DNA from: Candidatus Gastranaerophilales bacterium
GTDB taxonomy: Bacteria; Cyanobacteriota; Vampirovibrionia; Gastranaerophilales; Gastranaerophilaceae
Length of the DNA: 32,839 nt
NCBI GenBank assembly: GCA_944324205.1
Contig: CALUVK010000001.1
Span: 1-32,839, forward strand
Direction: 5' to 3'
The notes under the pieces are model-generated. The model searched no databases, had not been told where the DNA came from, and saw nothing but the letters and a program-made list of their open reading frames with translations. The position numbers were made by a program, and so were the translations under genes. Below, in pieces: positions 1 through 8,650 of this stretch (its first letter is position 1; the number at the start of each line of letters is the position of its first letter).

Positions 1-1
1 A

Positions 2-661
2 AGTTCTAGCACGGAGAATAATGACAATAAAGAAGATAAAGAATATTATTGCCCTGGAGATAATTACAGAGGATATACTTTAATATCTTTTGACTATCGT
101 AGTAACTATACTAAAATTGACAAAAATAATACCAGTAACTATGATAATGGTTATGTAATTGAAATGCTTTTTTTTAATCAACACGGTTTTACGCTTAATC
201 AACACGATAAGAATGGTAATCTCCTCTACATTCCATACCCTTTTATAATAAATAAAAACTATGATGCTATTACAATTTGTGAAAAAAAAGAACGCCACTA
301 TTGTTCTGGTAAGATACCTATGCAAAATCCTGTAACTAAAAAATGCTTAATGGAACCTTATTTTGGTGCAATTTGTAAACATGAAGTACCAATAACTAAA
401 GCAGATATAGAGTACGCATTAGCTTATGCGGAAAAAAATTTTAATAGTAATGTCTTTTATTTAAGTATTTATGACCCAATGCCAGGGTATTTACACTTTT
501 TACCGGATACCATAGTTACCAATTCAAACTTAATAGATACACAAGGTTATAGTTACTTTTTAACGCAAATGTTTGGAACTGATAGGAATAATATATATAT
601 GGATCCTGAGTGTACTCCCAAAGAAGGCTTTGATACATACATAGATACATATTTGGAATGA
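2..661 (+). CDS. 3' part of an unrecognised protein, probably extracytoplasmic
   Basis: The frame is open from the window edge to a TGA at 659-661, so at least 219 residues are present and the start lies outside the window. I do not recognise the family. The visible part is rich in Asn, Tyr and Asp and has six cysteines, in CPGD, ICEKK, YCSGK, KKCLM, ICKHE and ECTPK contexts; an even number of cysteines would allow disulfides in an exported protein. No membrane segment is visible. The first ATG in the window (164) is not a convincing start because the frame continues upstream and no ribosome binding site precedes it. The pilin-like gene at 17388 has a similar Cys-containing, Asn/Asp-rich C-terminal part, so a pilin-like or secreted surface protein is possible. 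That comparison is an inference from composition only. Confidence 0.6.
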   Translation, partial: SSSTENNDNKEDKEYYCPGDNYRGYTLISFDYRSNYTKIDKNNTSNYDNGYVIEMLFFNQHGFTLNQHDKNGNLLYIPYPFIINKNYDAITICEKKERHYCSGKIPMQNPVTKKCLMEPYFGAICKHEVPITKADIEYALAYAEKNFNSNVFYLSIYDPMPGYLHFLPDTIVTNSNLIDTQGYSYFLTQMFGTDRNNIYMDPECTPKEGFDTYIDTYLE

Positions 662-722
662 TTTGTTAATAAGGTATAAAAATTGTAATAAGGTAAGTTT
701 TGCATTTATAAAAAAAGAATAT

Positions 723-755
723 TTTTAAATTTTTCTCAATGCTAAAAATTTAAAA
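723..755. repeat. 12-bp perfect AT-only inverted repeat
   Basis: TTTTAAATTTTT at 723-734 is the exact reverse complement of 744-755, with a 9-base loop. It lies 62 bases after the stop of the upstream gene. It has no G or C in the stem, so it is a poor intrinsic terminator; it could still mark a 3' end. Confidence 0.45.
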
Positions 756-830
756 TAATAATTAATATAATAAGATATAAATTAATTTATATATATAAAT
801 TCTTAATCTTCTTCTTAAGCTGTTACTATT

Positions 831-1027
831 TGTTCAAAACTATCTGAAACTATTATGAATACTCCATTTATTCATGTTCAAAACTTGTAAAAAAGATGTA
901 GAAAACTTGAAAGTTTTGAACATTTTTGAACATAAAAAATAAAATTTTTCTTTTTATTTATAAAAAATGTAGAAACATGTTCATAACTCAAAAGTTATAA
1001 ACATGTTTTCTACACACTTTTGAACAT
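831..1027. promoter_or_regulatory. Cluster of five TTTTGAACA motifs, possible operator array
   Basis: TGTTCAAAA occurs at 831-839 and 875-883. Its reverse complement TTTTGAACA occurs at 914-922, 924-932 and 1018-1026. The copies at 874-886 and 911-923 form a perfect 13-bp inverted repeat, and those at 914-933 are a tandem duplication of the 10-mer TTTTGAACAT. The last copy abuts the thrB -35 region. Repeated copies in both orientations next to a promoter suggest a protein-binding array. The binding protein is unknown. Confidence 0.5.
969..1013. repeat. 20-bp imperfect inverted repeat (hairpin)
   Basis: The arm at 969-988 (GTAGAAACATGTTCATAACT) matches the reverse complement of 993-1013, with one mismatch and one extra base; the loop is CAAA. 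The arms contain CATAA and TTATA flanking the centre. There is no T-run after it, so it is not an ordinary terminator. It sits between the TTTTGAACA copies and the thrB promoter. Confidence 0.6.
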
Positions 1028-1055
1028 TTCACATAATTTATTTTTATAGTATAAT
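1027..1055 (+). promoter_or_regulatory. Probable thrB promoter
   Basis: TTTCAC at 1027-1032, a 17-base spacer and TATAAT at 1050-1055 form a plausible sigma-70 type promoter. AGGAG at 1076-1080 is 6 bases before the thrB ATG. A TTTTGAACAT copy (1018-1027) touches the -35 element. Confidence 0.55.
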
Positions 1056-1086
1056 CACCATATAATTTTTTAATTAGGAGAAACAA

Positions 1087-2028
1087 ATGAAAGTAAGCGT
1101 AAAAGTACCGGCAACATCGGCAAATATAGGCCCAGGATTTGACTGTCTTGGTTTGGCGCTTCCTATATATAATACAATTACCATAGAAGAAACAGTTTTG
1201 CCCGGAACAGGAATTGAAATTAATATGATGTCCGAAGATGAAGATGTCGTAGATGAAATGAGTTTTGATGATATTCCAAAAGATGAGAATAATATTGTTT
1301 ATAAAGCTGTAGAAATGCTTTATAATTCTATCGGTCAGGAACCTTCAGAATTAAAGATAAATATTCAATCTCAAATACCTATAACAAGAGGATTAGGAAG
1401 TTCTGCAGCAGTAATAGTAGGCGGTCTTATTGCAGCAAATAAATTATTAGGTTCACCTGCTGACGAAACAGCACTTCTTTCTATTGCAACAGAAGTTGAA
1501 GGGCATCCTGATAATGTTGCTCCTGCTATTTTAGGCGGTTTTGTTTTATCTTCTCAGGAAGATGACGGATCTATTGTATATAGAAAATTGCCGTGGCCGC
1601 AGGAGTGGGATATTACTGTTTGTATTCCGGACTTTGAGCTTTCTACAAATATTGCACGCTCTGTTTTACCGCAAACAGTTCCAATGCAAGATGCTGTATA
1701 TAATGCTAAACATCTTGCTATGCTGGTTGAAGCTGTAAATACAAAAGATGAAAAGCTTATGAAAATTGCTCTTCAAGATAAATTACATCAGCCCTACAGA
1801 GAAAAGTTAGTTCCCGGTATGAAAGATATCATGGAAGCTTTTAAACACGAAGATGGAATACTTGGCTGTGTTTTATCGGGTGCAGGCCCATCTATGTTAG
1901 TTATTTCTCATAAATATGATTTGGATAAAATTAAATCAATTGTAAGAGAAATTTGGGAACCACAAAGCATAAAAGTTGATATAAGAACTTTAAAAGTAGA
2001 ACAAAAAGGTGCAGAAATTTTAGAATAA
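1087..2028 (+). CDS. thrB: Homoserine kinase
   Basis: A cytoplasmic GHMP-family kinase that phosphorylates L-homoserine with ATP to O-phosphohomoserine, the step before threonine synthase. At 313 residues it has normal family length. The N-terminal motif with PATSANIGPGFDCLGLAL (residues 8-25) is typical of ThrB. The ATP-binding motif PITRGLGSSAA (about 98-108) is the GHMP P-x3-GLGSSAA loop. The C-terminal GHMP motif LSGAGPSML is also present. The ATG at 1087 has AGGAG 6 bases upstream and a promoter just before it. No thrA or thrC adjoins it, so threonine synthesis is not organised as an operon here. It converges with the CheW gene, 17 bases away. Confidence 0.96.
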   Translation: MKVSVKVPATSANIGPGFDCLGLALPIYNTITIEETVLPGTGIEINMMSEDEDVVDEMSFDDIPKDENNIVYKAVEMLYNSIGQEPSELKINIQSQIPITRGLGSSAAVIVGGLIAANKLLGSPADETALLSIATEVEGHPDNVAPAILGGFVLSSQEDDGSIVYRKLPWPQEWDITVCIPDFELSTNIARSVLPQTVPMQDAVYNAKHLAMLVEAVNTKDEKLMKIALQDKLHQPYREKLVPGMKDIMEAFKHEDGILGCVLSGAGPSMLVISHKYDLDKIKSIVREIWEPQSIKVDIRTLKVEQKGAEILE

Positions 2029-2045
2029 AAGCTTATTAAAAAAAT

Positions 2046-3047
2046 CTACATATCAGTGATTATGATTCTTTTATCAGAAGTTATTTTGTCTATATTTAAA
2101 ATTGTATATAATGTATCATTATAAATAAATTCATTTGAGAAATAACCATCTCCTGGTTCTAACAAATCATTTTCCTGAAATTCAAAAAGTTCATTAATTT
2201 TATCTATTAAAAGTGCAAGTTTTAATTCGTTGCATTTTATTATAATTACCGGTTTCTTATCATTTGGAGTTCCTGCTTCAAGACCAAGAAATTTTTTAAG
2301 ATTTATAACTGTAATATAATCTCCGCGAAGATTCATAATTCCTTCTATAAAATTAGGAATTCCTGGAACATTTGTAATAGAAGTGTCTTTTAAAACTTCT
2401 TTAACAAAATCAAGTGCTATGCAATAATAATCATTATTGAGATTAAATGATATATATTTATTTTTTGCGTGTAATTCGCCTGAAGCAAGTTTTAAACTAG
2501 ATTTATCCGCAATAGCTAATGTTCTTTTGGACATTATTGATTTAGAATTTTCATCCTGTGGAAATAAAGATAAAATATCAACTTCTGCCCAATTATTATC
2601 ATGTTGTTTTAATAAATTTTCAATGGCATAAATATTAATAACAAAAATAGTTTCCTGATTAAATTTATAAAGAGAATCAATTACCATTTTGTTATCTACA
2701 AAAGGTATTGCATCCATCTGAGCAGTATCAAAAGGAAGAATACCAATAACTTTGTCTGTAATTATTCCAAAAATTACTTCATCTGTTTTTACTATTAAAA
2801 GTTCATTATGAGTAGTATAAGAAGGAACTTCTATATTTAAATAAAATCTAATATCAACAACGTTAATAACAAAATTATTGTATTTTAAGAGTCCGACAAT
2901 ATTGTTTGGTAACTTTTGCGGATAATCCAAGGCAGGCAGTTTCATAATTTCAAGAATATTATCTGAATTTATTGCGTACTTATTTTCACCTATTTGAAAA
3001 TACAAGTGTGTATTCTTTTTTTGTTCAATTAAATTATTGTTGCTCAT
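2046..3047 (-). CDS. Chemotaxis adaptor with two CheW domains
   Basis: CheW domains link receptors (MCPs) to the CheA kinase. This 333-residue protein is about twice the normal CheW length and contains two copies. The first spans about residues 12-140 (YFQIGENKYAI, IVGLLKYNNFVINVVDIR). The second spans about 190-330 (ISFNLNNDYYCIAL, FIEGIMNLRGDYITVINLKKFLGL). The second keeps the classical hallmark GIMNLRG; the first is more divergent. The ATG lies inside the end of the upstream REC-GGDEF gene (14-base overlap), so the two are probably translationally coupled. Together with the MCP and CheA genes starting at 4575, this makes an adaptor-kinase-receptor-output set. In Wsp systems two separate CheW proteins (WspB, WspD) are used; this fusion could fill both roles, which is inference. 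Confidence 0.88.
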   Translation of the reverse strand: MSNNNLIEQKKNTHLYFQIGENKYAINSDNILEIMKLPALDYPQKLPNNIVGLLKYNNFVINVVDIRFYLNIEVPSYTTHNELLIVKTDEVIFGIITDKVIGILPFDTAQMDAIPFVDNKMVIDSLYKFNQETIFVINIYAIENLLKQHDNNWAEVDILSLFPQDENSKSIMSKRTLAIADKSSLKLASGELHAKNKYISFNLNNDYYCIALDFVKEVLKDTSITNVPGIPNFIEGIMNLRGDYITVINLKKFLGLEAGTPNDKKPVIIIKCNELKLALLIDKINELFEFQENDLLEPGDGYFSNEFIYNDTLYTILNIDKITSDKRIIITDM

Positions 3048-4491
3048 AAAGTACTACTCTATTTCTTCCACTCTCTTTTGCTTTATACAATGCATCGTCT
3101 GCTGACTTTAATATATCAGCAGGAGTATTAAACTCAGGATAGTTCATCGTAAGTCCGATACTTACAGTAACTTTTGCCTTAACATTATTATAATCAAAGT
3201 CATATTCTTCAACCATTCTTCTGAGTCTTTGAACAGGAATAATTGCCCCTTCTATATTAGTTTCCGGCATAATCATAACAAGTTCTTCCCCACCGTATCT
3301 GTAAAGCAGGTCAGTCTTTCTAAATGCTGATTTCATTAAATCTGCAACAGTTTTGAGCACATAATCTCCATATTGATGCCCGTATGTATCATTAACTTTT
3401 TTAAAGAAATCAATGTCAAGAATAGCAAGACTGAAATCAGAAGGATGTCGTTTAGTACGATTGTGTTCTTGTTCCAAACTTATTTCAAATTGTCTTCTGT
3501 TATATAATCCGGTAAGTCCGTCAAGAACAGACATAAATTCTTTTTCTGTATATTGATATTTCATTTTAAATATTGCAAGCAATTCACTTATCATAATGTC
3601 AAAGTATCTAAATGAAGCATAATCCATATCTTGACGGGTATAAAAACAAATTCCTCCAATTAATTTTTTGTCAAAAATCAATGGAATAATTATTTTTGAT
3701 TTTAAATCTGTAAATTGATAACCAAGTTCTTTTCCTAAAAGTATTCTAACAACTTCAAATTTACTGTTCTTAAAGGTTTTGAACTCTTCCATTTTTCTAA
3801 AAAAATCATATTGTATATCAGAAAGCAGGTTTTTACTTAAATTTTTCCCTAAAGTATCAATATACAAAATGTTTTCAGCAAAATCATCCGGAGATGCAAA
3901 AAATATTCCTGCAACACTGTATTCTACAAAGGAGCTTAAAAGAGAAAACAATTTTTCTACAAGTACTCTTTCATAATTTAAAAAGTCACTTAAATTTCTA
4001 AATTCATTTGCAAACACTGATTTTAAAAGTAAATCATTTAAAATAGTATTTAAACGTGTTTGTGCGACATTATCTGATTTAGACTTAAGTGCAAGTGTTG
4101 TTTTATACTCTTGCGTAAGTGGATATCTTCTTAAAGTGGCGTTAATATTTCTGACCAATTCATCCATATTAATTGATTTTGAAAGAAATAATTGTGCACC
4201 GGCTTTTTTGCCCCAAAAACTGTCTATTTTTTTGTCCAATACTGTTAAGAGAACTACGGGAATTTTTTTTGTTTCATCAACATTTTTAATCATTCTGCAT
4301 AATTGATAACCATCAATTACAGGCATAAGAATATCTGAAACAATAATATCCGGAATATATTCAAATACTTTTTTATAAGCCTCGGCTCCATTTGAAGCTG
4401 TTTCTACCTCAAAACCATTTTGAATAAGCCCGTCTTTTAAAAACTTTAACTGTGTTTCGCTATCTTCTACCAATAAAATTTTTGATGTCAT
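3034..4491 (-). CDS. Response regulator with GGDEF output (REC-GAF-like-GGDEF diguanylate cyclase)
   Basis: Predicted to make cyclic di-GMP from two GTP when its receiver is phosphorylated. The N-terminal receiver domain (about residues 3-120) has acidic residues E9/D10, phosphoacceptor D53 in VSDILMP and the conserved Lys in LSKS. The middle (about 150-325) looks GAF-like, which is my least certain assignment. The C-terminal GGDEF domain has DGLTGLYNRR and the active-site GGEEL at residues 400-404. An RxxD inhibitory site (RKTD, 391-394) sits exactly five residues before it, so product feedback inhibition is expected. At 485 residues it is longer than WspR-type REC-GGDEF proteins because of the middle domain. 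It is divergent from the MCP gene across an 83-base gap. It is the obvious phosphorylation target of the neighbouring CheA. Confidence 0.92.
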   Translation of the reverse strand: MTSKILLVEDSETQLKFLKDGLIQNGFEVETASNGAEAYKKVFEYIPDIIVSDILMPVIDGYQLCRMIKNVDETKKIPVVLLTVLDKKIDSFWGKKAGAQLFLSKSINMDELVRNINATLRRYPLTQEYKTTLALKSKSDNVAQTRLNTILNDLLLKSVFANEFRNLSDFLNYERVLVEKLFSLLSSFVEYSVAGIFFASPDDFAENILYIDTLGKNLSKNLLSDIQYDFFRKMEEFKTFKNSKFEVVRILLGKELGYQFTDLKSKIIIPLIFDKKLIGGICFYTRQDMDYASFRYFDIMISELLAIFKMKYQYTEKEFMSVLDGLTGLYNRRQFEISLEQEHNRTKRHPSDFSLAILDIDFFKKVNDTYGHQYGDYVLKTVADLMKSAFRKTDLLYRYGGEELVMIMPETNIEGAIIPVQRLRRMVEEYDFDYNNVKAKVTVSIGLTMNYPEFNTPADILKSADDALYKAKESGRNRVVLYEQQ

Positions 4492-4574
4492 ATATTCTTG
4501 TATTCCAATTTTATTAATTTTAGTATAAAATGATTATATAATAAATACTTAAAAAAAACTATAGGAGAGATGAC

Positions 4575-5621
4575 GTGCTTAATGAATGGAATTTTGGATT
4601 GAAACAGAAGTTTAATGTTAAATGTATAATAGATATGGTAGTCTTTGTATTCGCGTGTGTTTTGTTTTTGTTTTTTGCAAAAATAAATAAAGTTGCGCCG
4701 TATGAAACATTTATATTTTTAGCGGTAATTATTGCAATGAATGCAATGGCACATTTTATTACTAAGCAATGGATTTTAAAAGCTATTAAAAAGTCTTTTA
4801 CAGTTCAATCGGATTCTCTTTCAGCAACAACTGATGAGATTATGGATACAATTAATTCTCAAAAACGAATATTTGAAACTCTTTCAGCAAACACAAAGAA
4901 CATTTCTCTGCTTATAGAAAAATTGAAAACACTTTCGGAAGATTCGGTTAATACGTCTAAAAATACAGAAAAACAAGTAAGTCAATCTATTAATTTTTCT
5001 CAAAAAGAGCATGAAGCAATTTCTGCGAATGCAGATAAAATGCTCGTTTTAAGACAAAAAATTCAAATGATAGCAGAGCTTATTTTAGAGCTTTCCGAAC
5101 ATTCTCAACAAATTGGTAATACAATAGGAGTTGTTGATGATATAGCAGAACAAACTAACATGCTTGCTCTGAATGCTGCAGTAGAAGCAGCACGTGCTGG
5201 CGAGCATGGTAAAGGTTTTGCAGTTGTAGCTGGAGAAATCAGAAAACTTGCGGATGAATCAAAACAAGCCATTACAAAGATAACATCTCTTACAAGTAAT
5301 ATTCAATTTACAACAAATTCTACAGTTATGGCAACAGAAGAAGGTTCAAAAGAAATTGAAACTGTTGTTAAAGATATTAATGCTGTTTCTGCCAATTCAG
5401 AAACACTTCTTAACTTAATTAAAGAAATACTTGATTCTTTAGAAATTTTAAATCAAAATGCCAAAAAGCAGAATGATATTATTGAAAGATTAAATATAAT
5501 TGATGAAGAAAATACCGGAATTGCAGAAACACTTATGCAAGCGATGAGTTCTAACAGTGAAAAAATTTCGAAATTAAACAGTCTTTCTGAAGATATTAAA
5601 CAATCTGCAATAGAAGGATAA
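4575..5621 (+). CDS. Methyl-accepting chemotaxis protein without a periplasmic sensor domain
   Basis: A 348-residue receptor. Two membrane segments (about residues 17-37 and 43-62) are separated by only a few residues, so there is almost no extracytoplasmic sensor. A long coiled coil follows. The signalling tip with EQTNMLALNAAVEAARAGE begins at residue 192 and continues through GKGFAVVAGEIRKLADES; this is the CheA/CheW contact hairpin. I see no clear HAMP domain. The start is GTG at 4575, placed 7 bases after AGGAG (4563-4567); the ATG at 4570 is in another frame that stops early. It probably forms an operon with the downstream cheA (56-base gap). With so little outside the membrane, it probably senses a membrane or cytoplasmic cue, or works through a partner. 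Confidence 0.92.
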   Translation: MLNEWNFGLKQKFNVKCIIDMVVFVFACVLFLFFAKINKVAPYETFIFLAVIIAMNAMAHFITKQWILKAIKKSFTVQSDSLSATTDEIMDTINSQKRIFETLSANTKNISLLIEKLKTLSEDSVNTSKNTEKQVSQSINFSQKEHEAISANADKMLVLRQKIQMIAELILELSEHSQQIGNTIGVVDDIAEQTNMLALNAAVEAARAGEHGKGFAVVAGEIRKLADESKQAITKITSLTSNIQFTTNSTVMATEEGSKEIETVVKDINAVSANSETLLNLIKEILDSLEILNQNAKKQNDIIERLNIIDEENTGIAETLMQAMSSNSEKISKLNSLSEDIKQSAIEG

Positions 5622-5677
5622 GAAGTTAACTGTAAAGTAATTTTCAAAATAATATTACACCGGAGTAAGTAAATAAA

Positions 5678-8650
5678 TTGGATTTCACGGATAACGAAAA
5701 TACTAATAAAGAAGTAATGGCAATCTTTCAGGCAGAGTCTGAAGAGATTCTTGAACGTATTTTTAATAATCTTTTTTCATTAGAGGATACACCTGCCAAT
5801 AAAGAACTTATCGGTTCCATTTATCGTGATTTGCACAGTCTTAAAGGCGCTGTGAGAATGGTTGGATTTAATAATATCCAAACAATTTTTCACAAAATGG
5901 AAGATATTTTTGATGCAGTTAATAACGATAGATATGTATTAGAACCTGAAGTTATAAGAATGATGTCGCGTTCTTTGGAAACAGCATCGAAATATCTACA
6001 AGAGTCTGTTAAAAATGAACGGGAAATAATTGATGATGATTTTAATAAAGTAATTTCTGATCTTGAATATTTAACAGACATTGAATTAAAAGAAGCGGCA
6101 GAAAAACCTCAGCAGGAAATAACATCAATTGCGTCTATTGCGGCTGCTGATTTGGCTCAAGACAAACTTGCTGCATATCAAGAAGAAATTAATTTTGCAT
6201 TCAATAATTGCTTTGAAATTATTGACAGTATTGTTCCGGAAGAAGAATCACAAGATATAGTTATTCTAAAAGAAGAAGTACAAAAAATTTATGAATTCTT
6301 TAAAGATACTAATTTATATGAAGTAAAAAGTGCTTTAGAAAATATTCTTACTAAAATAGATTTTGTAATGAATGCAACTAATACACTTACTATAAGTGAA
6401 ATTTTAGAACTAAGAAATGAATTAAGTTCAGTTGCTGCAAAATATAATACTTCTTGTATAGAGACGGAAAATTCCGGACTTTCTTTCTTTGATGTTGCAG
6501 AAAAAATTACCATGCTTCAGGGAAGCAGTGTTTATACAAAAGAAATAAAAGAAGACATACTTAAGCTGAAAGAAAATATTGATGACAATAATATTCTTGA
6601 AGTTGTTAATATGATTTTGGAAATTCTGGATTTTATCTTAGATAATTCTGTCCAGCTTGAAGAACAAATGATGCTTACACTAAAAAGTGCGGTTGAATAT
6701 TGTGCTTCACCGAGTGAAAGCGTCGATAGTGATTTAATTGTACAGCAACTGGAAATTATGAAACAGCTGCTGGAATTGAATTATAAAAAAGATACCGGTG
6801 TCAGTGAAATAAAAAGTCTTTCTACCCAGACATCATCAGGTGGCGGCAAATCATCTTCTTCTACAGAGATTAAAACCTTGCATGTTAACGCTCAAAAACT
6901 TGACTTGCTTGTTAATCAACTTGGTGAATTAATTATTACCAAGATTAAAACCGAAAAAAATCTTGAAAAAATTGATAATATAAAAGTTGTTAATGAAAAC
7001 TGTCAGAAAGATTTATTGAAAACATCAAATTATTTGAGATACTATAATCGTAAATATTTACAAACAGGCGCAACTGAACAATATACGAGTGCTTTTGTAA
7101 AACAAGTTTTTTCACTTTTATCAGATATTACGCAGAATGTTTCCAGAACAATATATGACCTGAATTCTCTTTATCGTTCATCAAAAGAAGATGATATGAA
7201 AATGAGGTTAATTATAGATGAAATGGAATCTATGGTTAAAAATATCCGTGTTTTGCCTATTTCAACAGTATTTAATTCTTTTACAAGAATGGTAAGAGAT
7301 ATTGCAAATGAAAAAGGTAAAGATATAGACTTTGAAATAGAAGGTAAAGATACATGTGCCGATAAAAAAATTATAGAAGAAATTAAAACACCTTTGATTC
7401 ATATTTTAAGAAATGCGATAGATCATGGTATCGAGACAAAAGAAGAAAGAATAGCCAATGGCAAAAATCCTGTCGGAAGAATACTTCTTTCTGCTAAGCA
7501 GGATGATAATAAGGTTATTATTGAAGTTATGGATGACGGGCATGGATTTAATCTTGAAAAGATAAAGGATCGTGCTGTGTCACGCGGATTTCTTACTCAA
7601 GAAGAAATTGATTCAATGAGTGATGAAGCTATAATGAATATTATATTTTGGCCGGGATTCACTACCGGAGACTCTATTACAAGTATTTCAGGACGCGGTA
7701 TCGGGTTGGATGTTGTTAAAACAAAAATATCACAACTTAATGGTAAAGTTAAAGTTATTTCAGAATTTGGAAAAGGGAGTTGTGTACATATTGAAATACC
7801 TGTTACATTAACTACTTTGAGAGTATTTTTAGTCAAAATTTCAGAACAGATTTTTGCTATCCCTATTCAGGTTATAACAACATTTATTTTGAAAAATCAA
7901 AATGAAATAAAAACAAATAATGGTTTGCGTTCTATAGTTTATAACGATAATATTATTCCACTTTATTATCTTTCAGATATATTGCAGCTAAAACCTGTTC
8001 CCAGAGGAGAAAAAGAAACAATTCTCATTATTGATGCAGATGATAAAACGATAGGACTTGTTGTTGATAAACTTCTTGGCGATCAGGATATTTTACAGAA
8101 GAAACTTTCTCCACCTTTGTATAAAGTAAAAAATATTTCCGGAATTACAAATCTGGCATCAGGTGAATTGTGTTTGATATTAAATATGCAAGATATAATG
8201 CACTATGACTTTAACAAAGCTATGATATCTGCATCGGTAAATCCTGCGCTTCCGGTTGATATTATGGCTTACAAACGAATTCTAATAGTGGATGATTCTA
8301 TAACAACAAGGACTATGATAAAAAATATTTTGATGAATATAGGTTATTCTGTAGATGCGGTTCTTGATGCACAAGAGGCTTTTGTTAAACTAAAACTTAA
8401 TCATTATGATTTGATAATAACAGATTTAACTATGCCTAAAATAGATGGTTATGAATTTATTGCAAGACTTAAAAATGATGAACTTTATGCTGATATTCCG
8501 ATTGCTGTAATGAGTTCACTTCCTGAAAAAACTGCAACAAAGAGACTTTCTGCATATAAAATAGAATACTATATGCAAAAGGATACATTTAATCAGGTTG
8601 AATTTTTACAGCAAATTAAAAGGATTCTTACAAAATATCATCATACTTAG
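5678..8650 (+). CDS. cheA: Hybrid chemotaxis histidine kinase CheA with C-terminal receiver domain
   Basis: Autophosphorylating kinase of the chemosensory complex, 990 residues. Domains in order: HPt (about 14-115) with phospho-accepting H53 in DLHSLKGAVRM; a long helical, low-homology stretch (about 160-390) where a P2 domain would sit; dimerisation region from about 395 (HVNAQKLDLLVNQLGEL); HATPase with N box ILRNAIDHG (about 576), DDGHGF (about 619) and SGRGIGLDVV (about 671); CheW-like regulatory domain from about 710; receiver domain from about 868 with D916 in ITDLTMP. CheA-REC hybrids are typical of Wsp (WspE) and of cyanobacterial pilus taxis (PilL/PixL). The frame starts with TTG at 5678, 12 bases after GGAG; the ATG at 5717 (residue 14) is an alternative, so the start is uncertain. 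The 3' end overlaps convergent coaD by 23 bases. Confidence 0.93.
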   Translation: MDFTDNENTNKEVMAIFQAESEEILERIFNNLFSLEDTPANKELIGSIYRDLHSLKGAVRMVGFNNIQTIFHKMEDIFDAVNNDRYVLEPEVIRMMSRSLETASKYLQESVKNEREIIDDDFNKVISDLEYLTDIELKEAAEKPQQEITSIASIAAADLAQDKLAAYQEEINFAFNNCFEIIDSIVPEEESQDIVILKEEVQKIYEFFKDTNLYEVKSALENILTKIDFVMNATNTLTISEILELRNELSSVAAKYNTSCIETENSGLSFFDVAEKITMLQGSSVYTKEIKEDILKLKENIDDNNILEVVNMILEILDFILDNSVQLEEQMMLTLKSAVEYCASPSESVDSDLIVQQLEIMKQLLELNYKKDTGVSEIKSLSTQTSSGGGKSSSSTEIKTLHVNAQKLDLLVNQLGELIITKIKTEKNLEKIDNIKVVNENCQKDLLKTSNYLRYYNRKYLQTGATEQYTSAFVKQVFSLLSDITQNVSRTIYDLNSLYRSSKEDDMKMRLIIDEMESMVKNIRVLPISTVFNSFTRMVRDIANEKGKDIDFEIEGKDTCADKKIIEEIKTPLIHILRNAIDHGIETKEERIANGKNPVGRILLSAKQDDNKVIIEVMDDGHGFNLEKIKDRAVSRGFLTQEEIDSMSDEAIMNIIFWPGFTTGDSITSISGRGIGLDVVKTKISQLNGKVKVISEFGKGSCVHIEIPVTLTTLRVFLVKISEQIFAIPIQVITTFILKNQNEIKTNNGLRSIVYNDNIIPLYYLSDILQLKPVPRGEKETILIIDADDKTIGLVVDKLLGDQDILQKKLSPPLYKVKNISGITNLASGELCLILNMQDIMHYDFNKAMISASVNPALPVDIMAYKRILIVDDSITTRTMIKNILMNIGYSVDAVLDAQEAFVKLKLNHYDLIITDLTMPKIDGYEFIARLKNDELYADIPIAVMSSLPEKTATKRLSAYKIEYYMQKDTFNQVEFLQQIKRILTKYHHT

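Larger units (their letters stand above)
662..1086. other. 425-base gap with repeats and the thrB promoter
   Basis: No gene is supported here. The stretch is extremely AT-rich and holds three inverted repeats (723-755, 874-923, 969-1013), five copies of a TTTTGAACA motif in both orientations, and a promoter with ribosome binding site for thrB at its right end. Confidence 0.7.

Noticed and set aside
969..1013. Firm call of a dif/Xer recombination site
   Set aside because: Arms with CATAA and TTATA are suggestive, but the 8-base centre and arm sequences do not fit a consensus well; kept only as an alternative reading.
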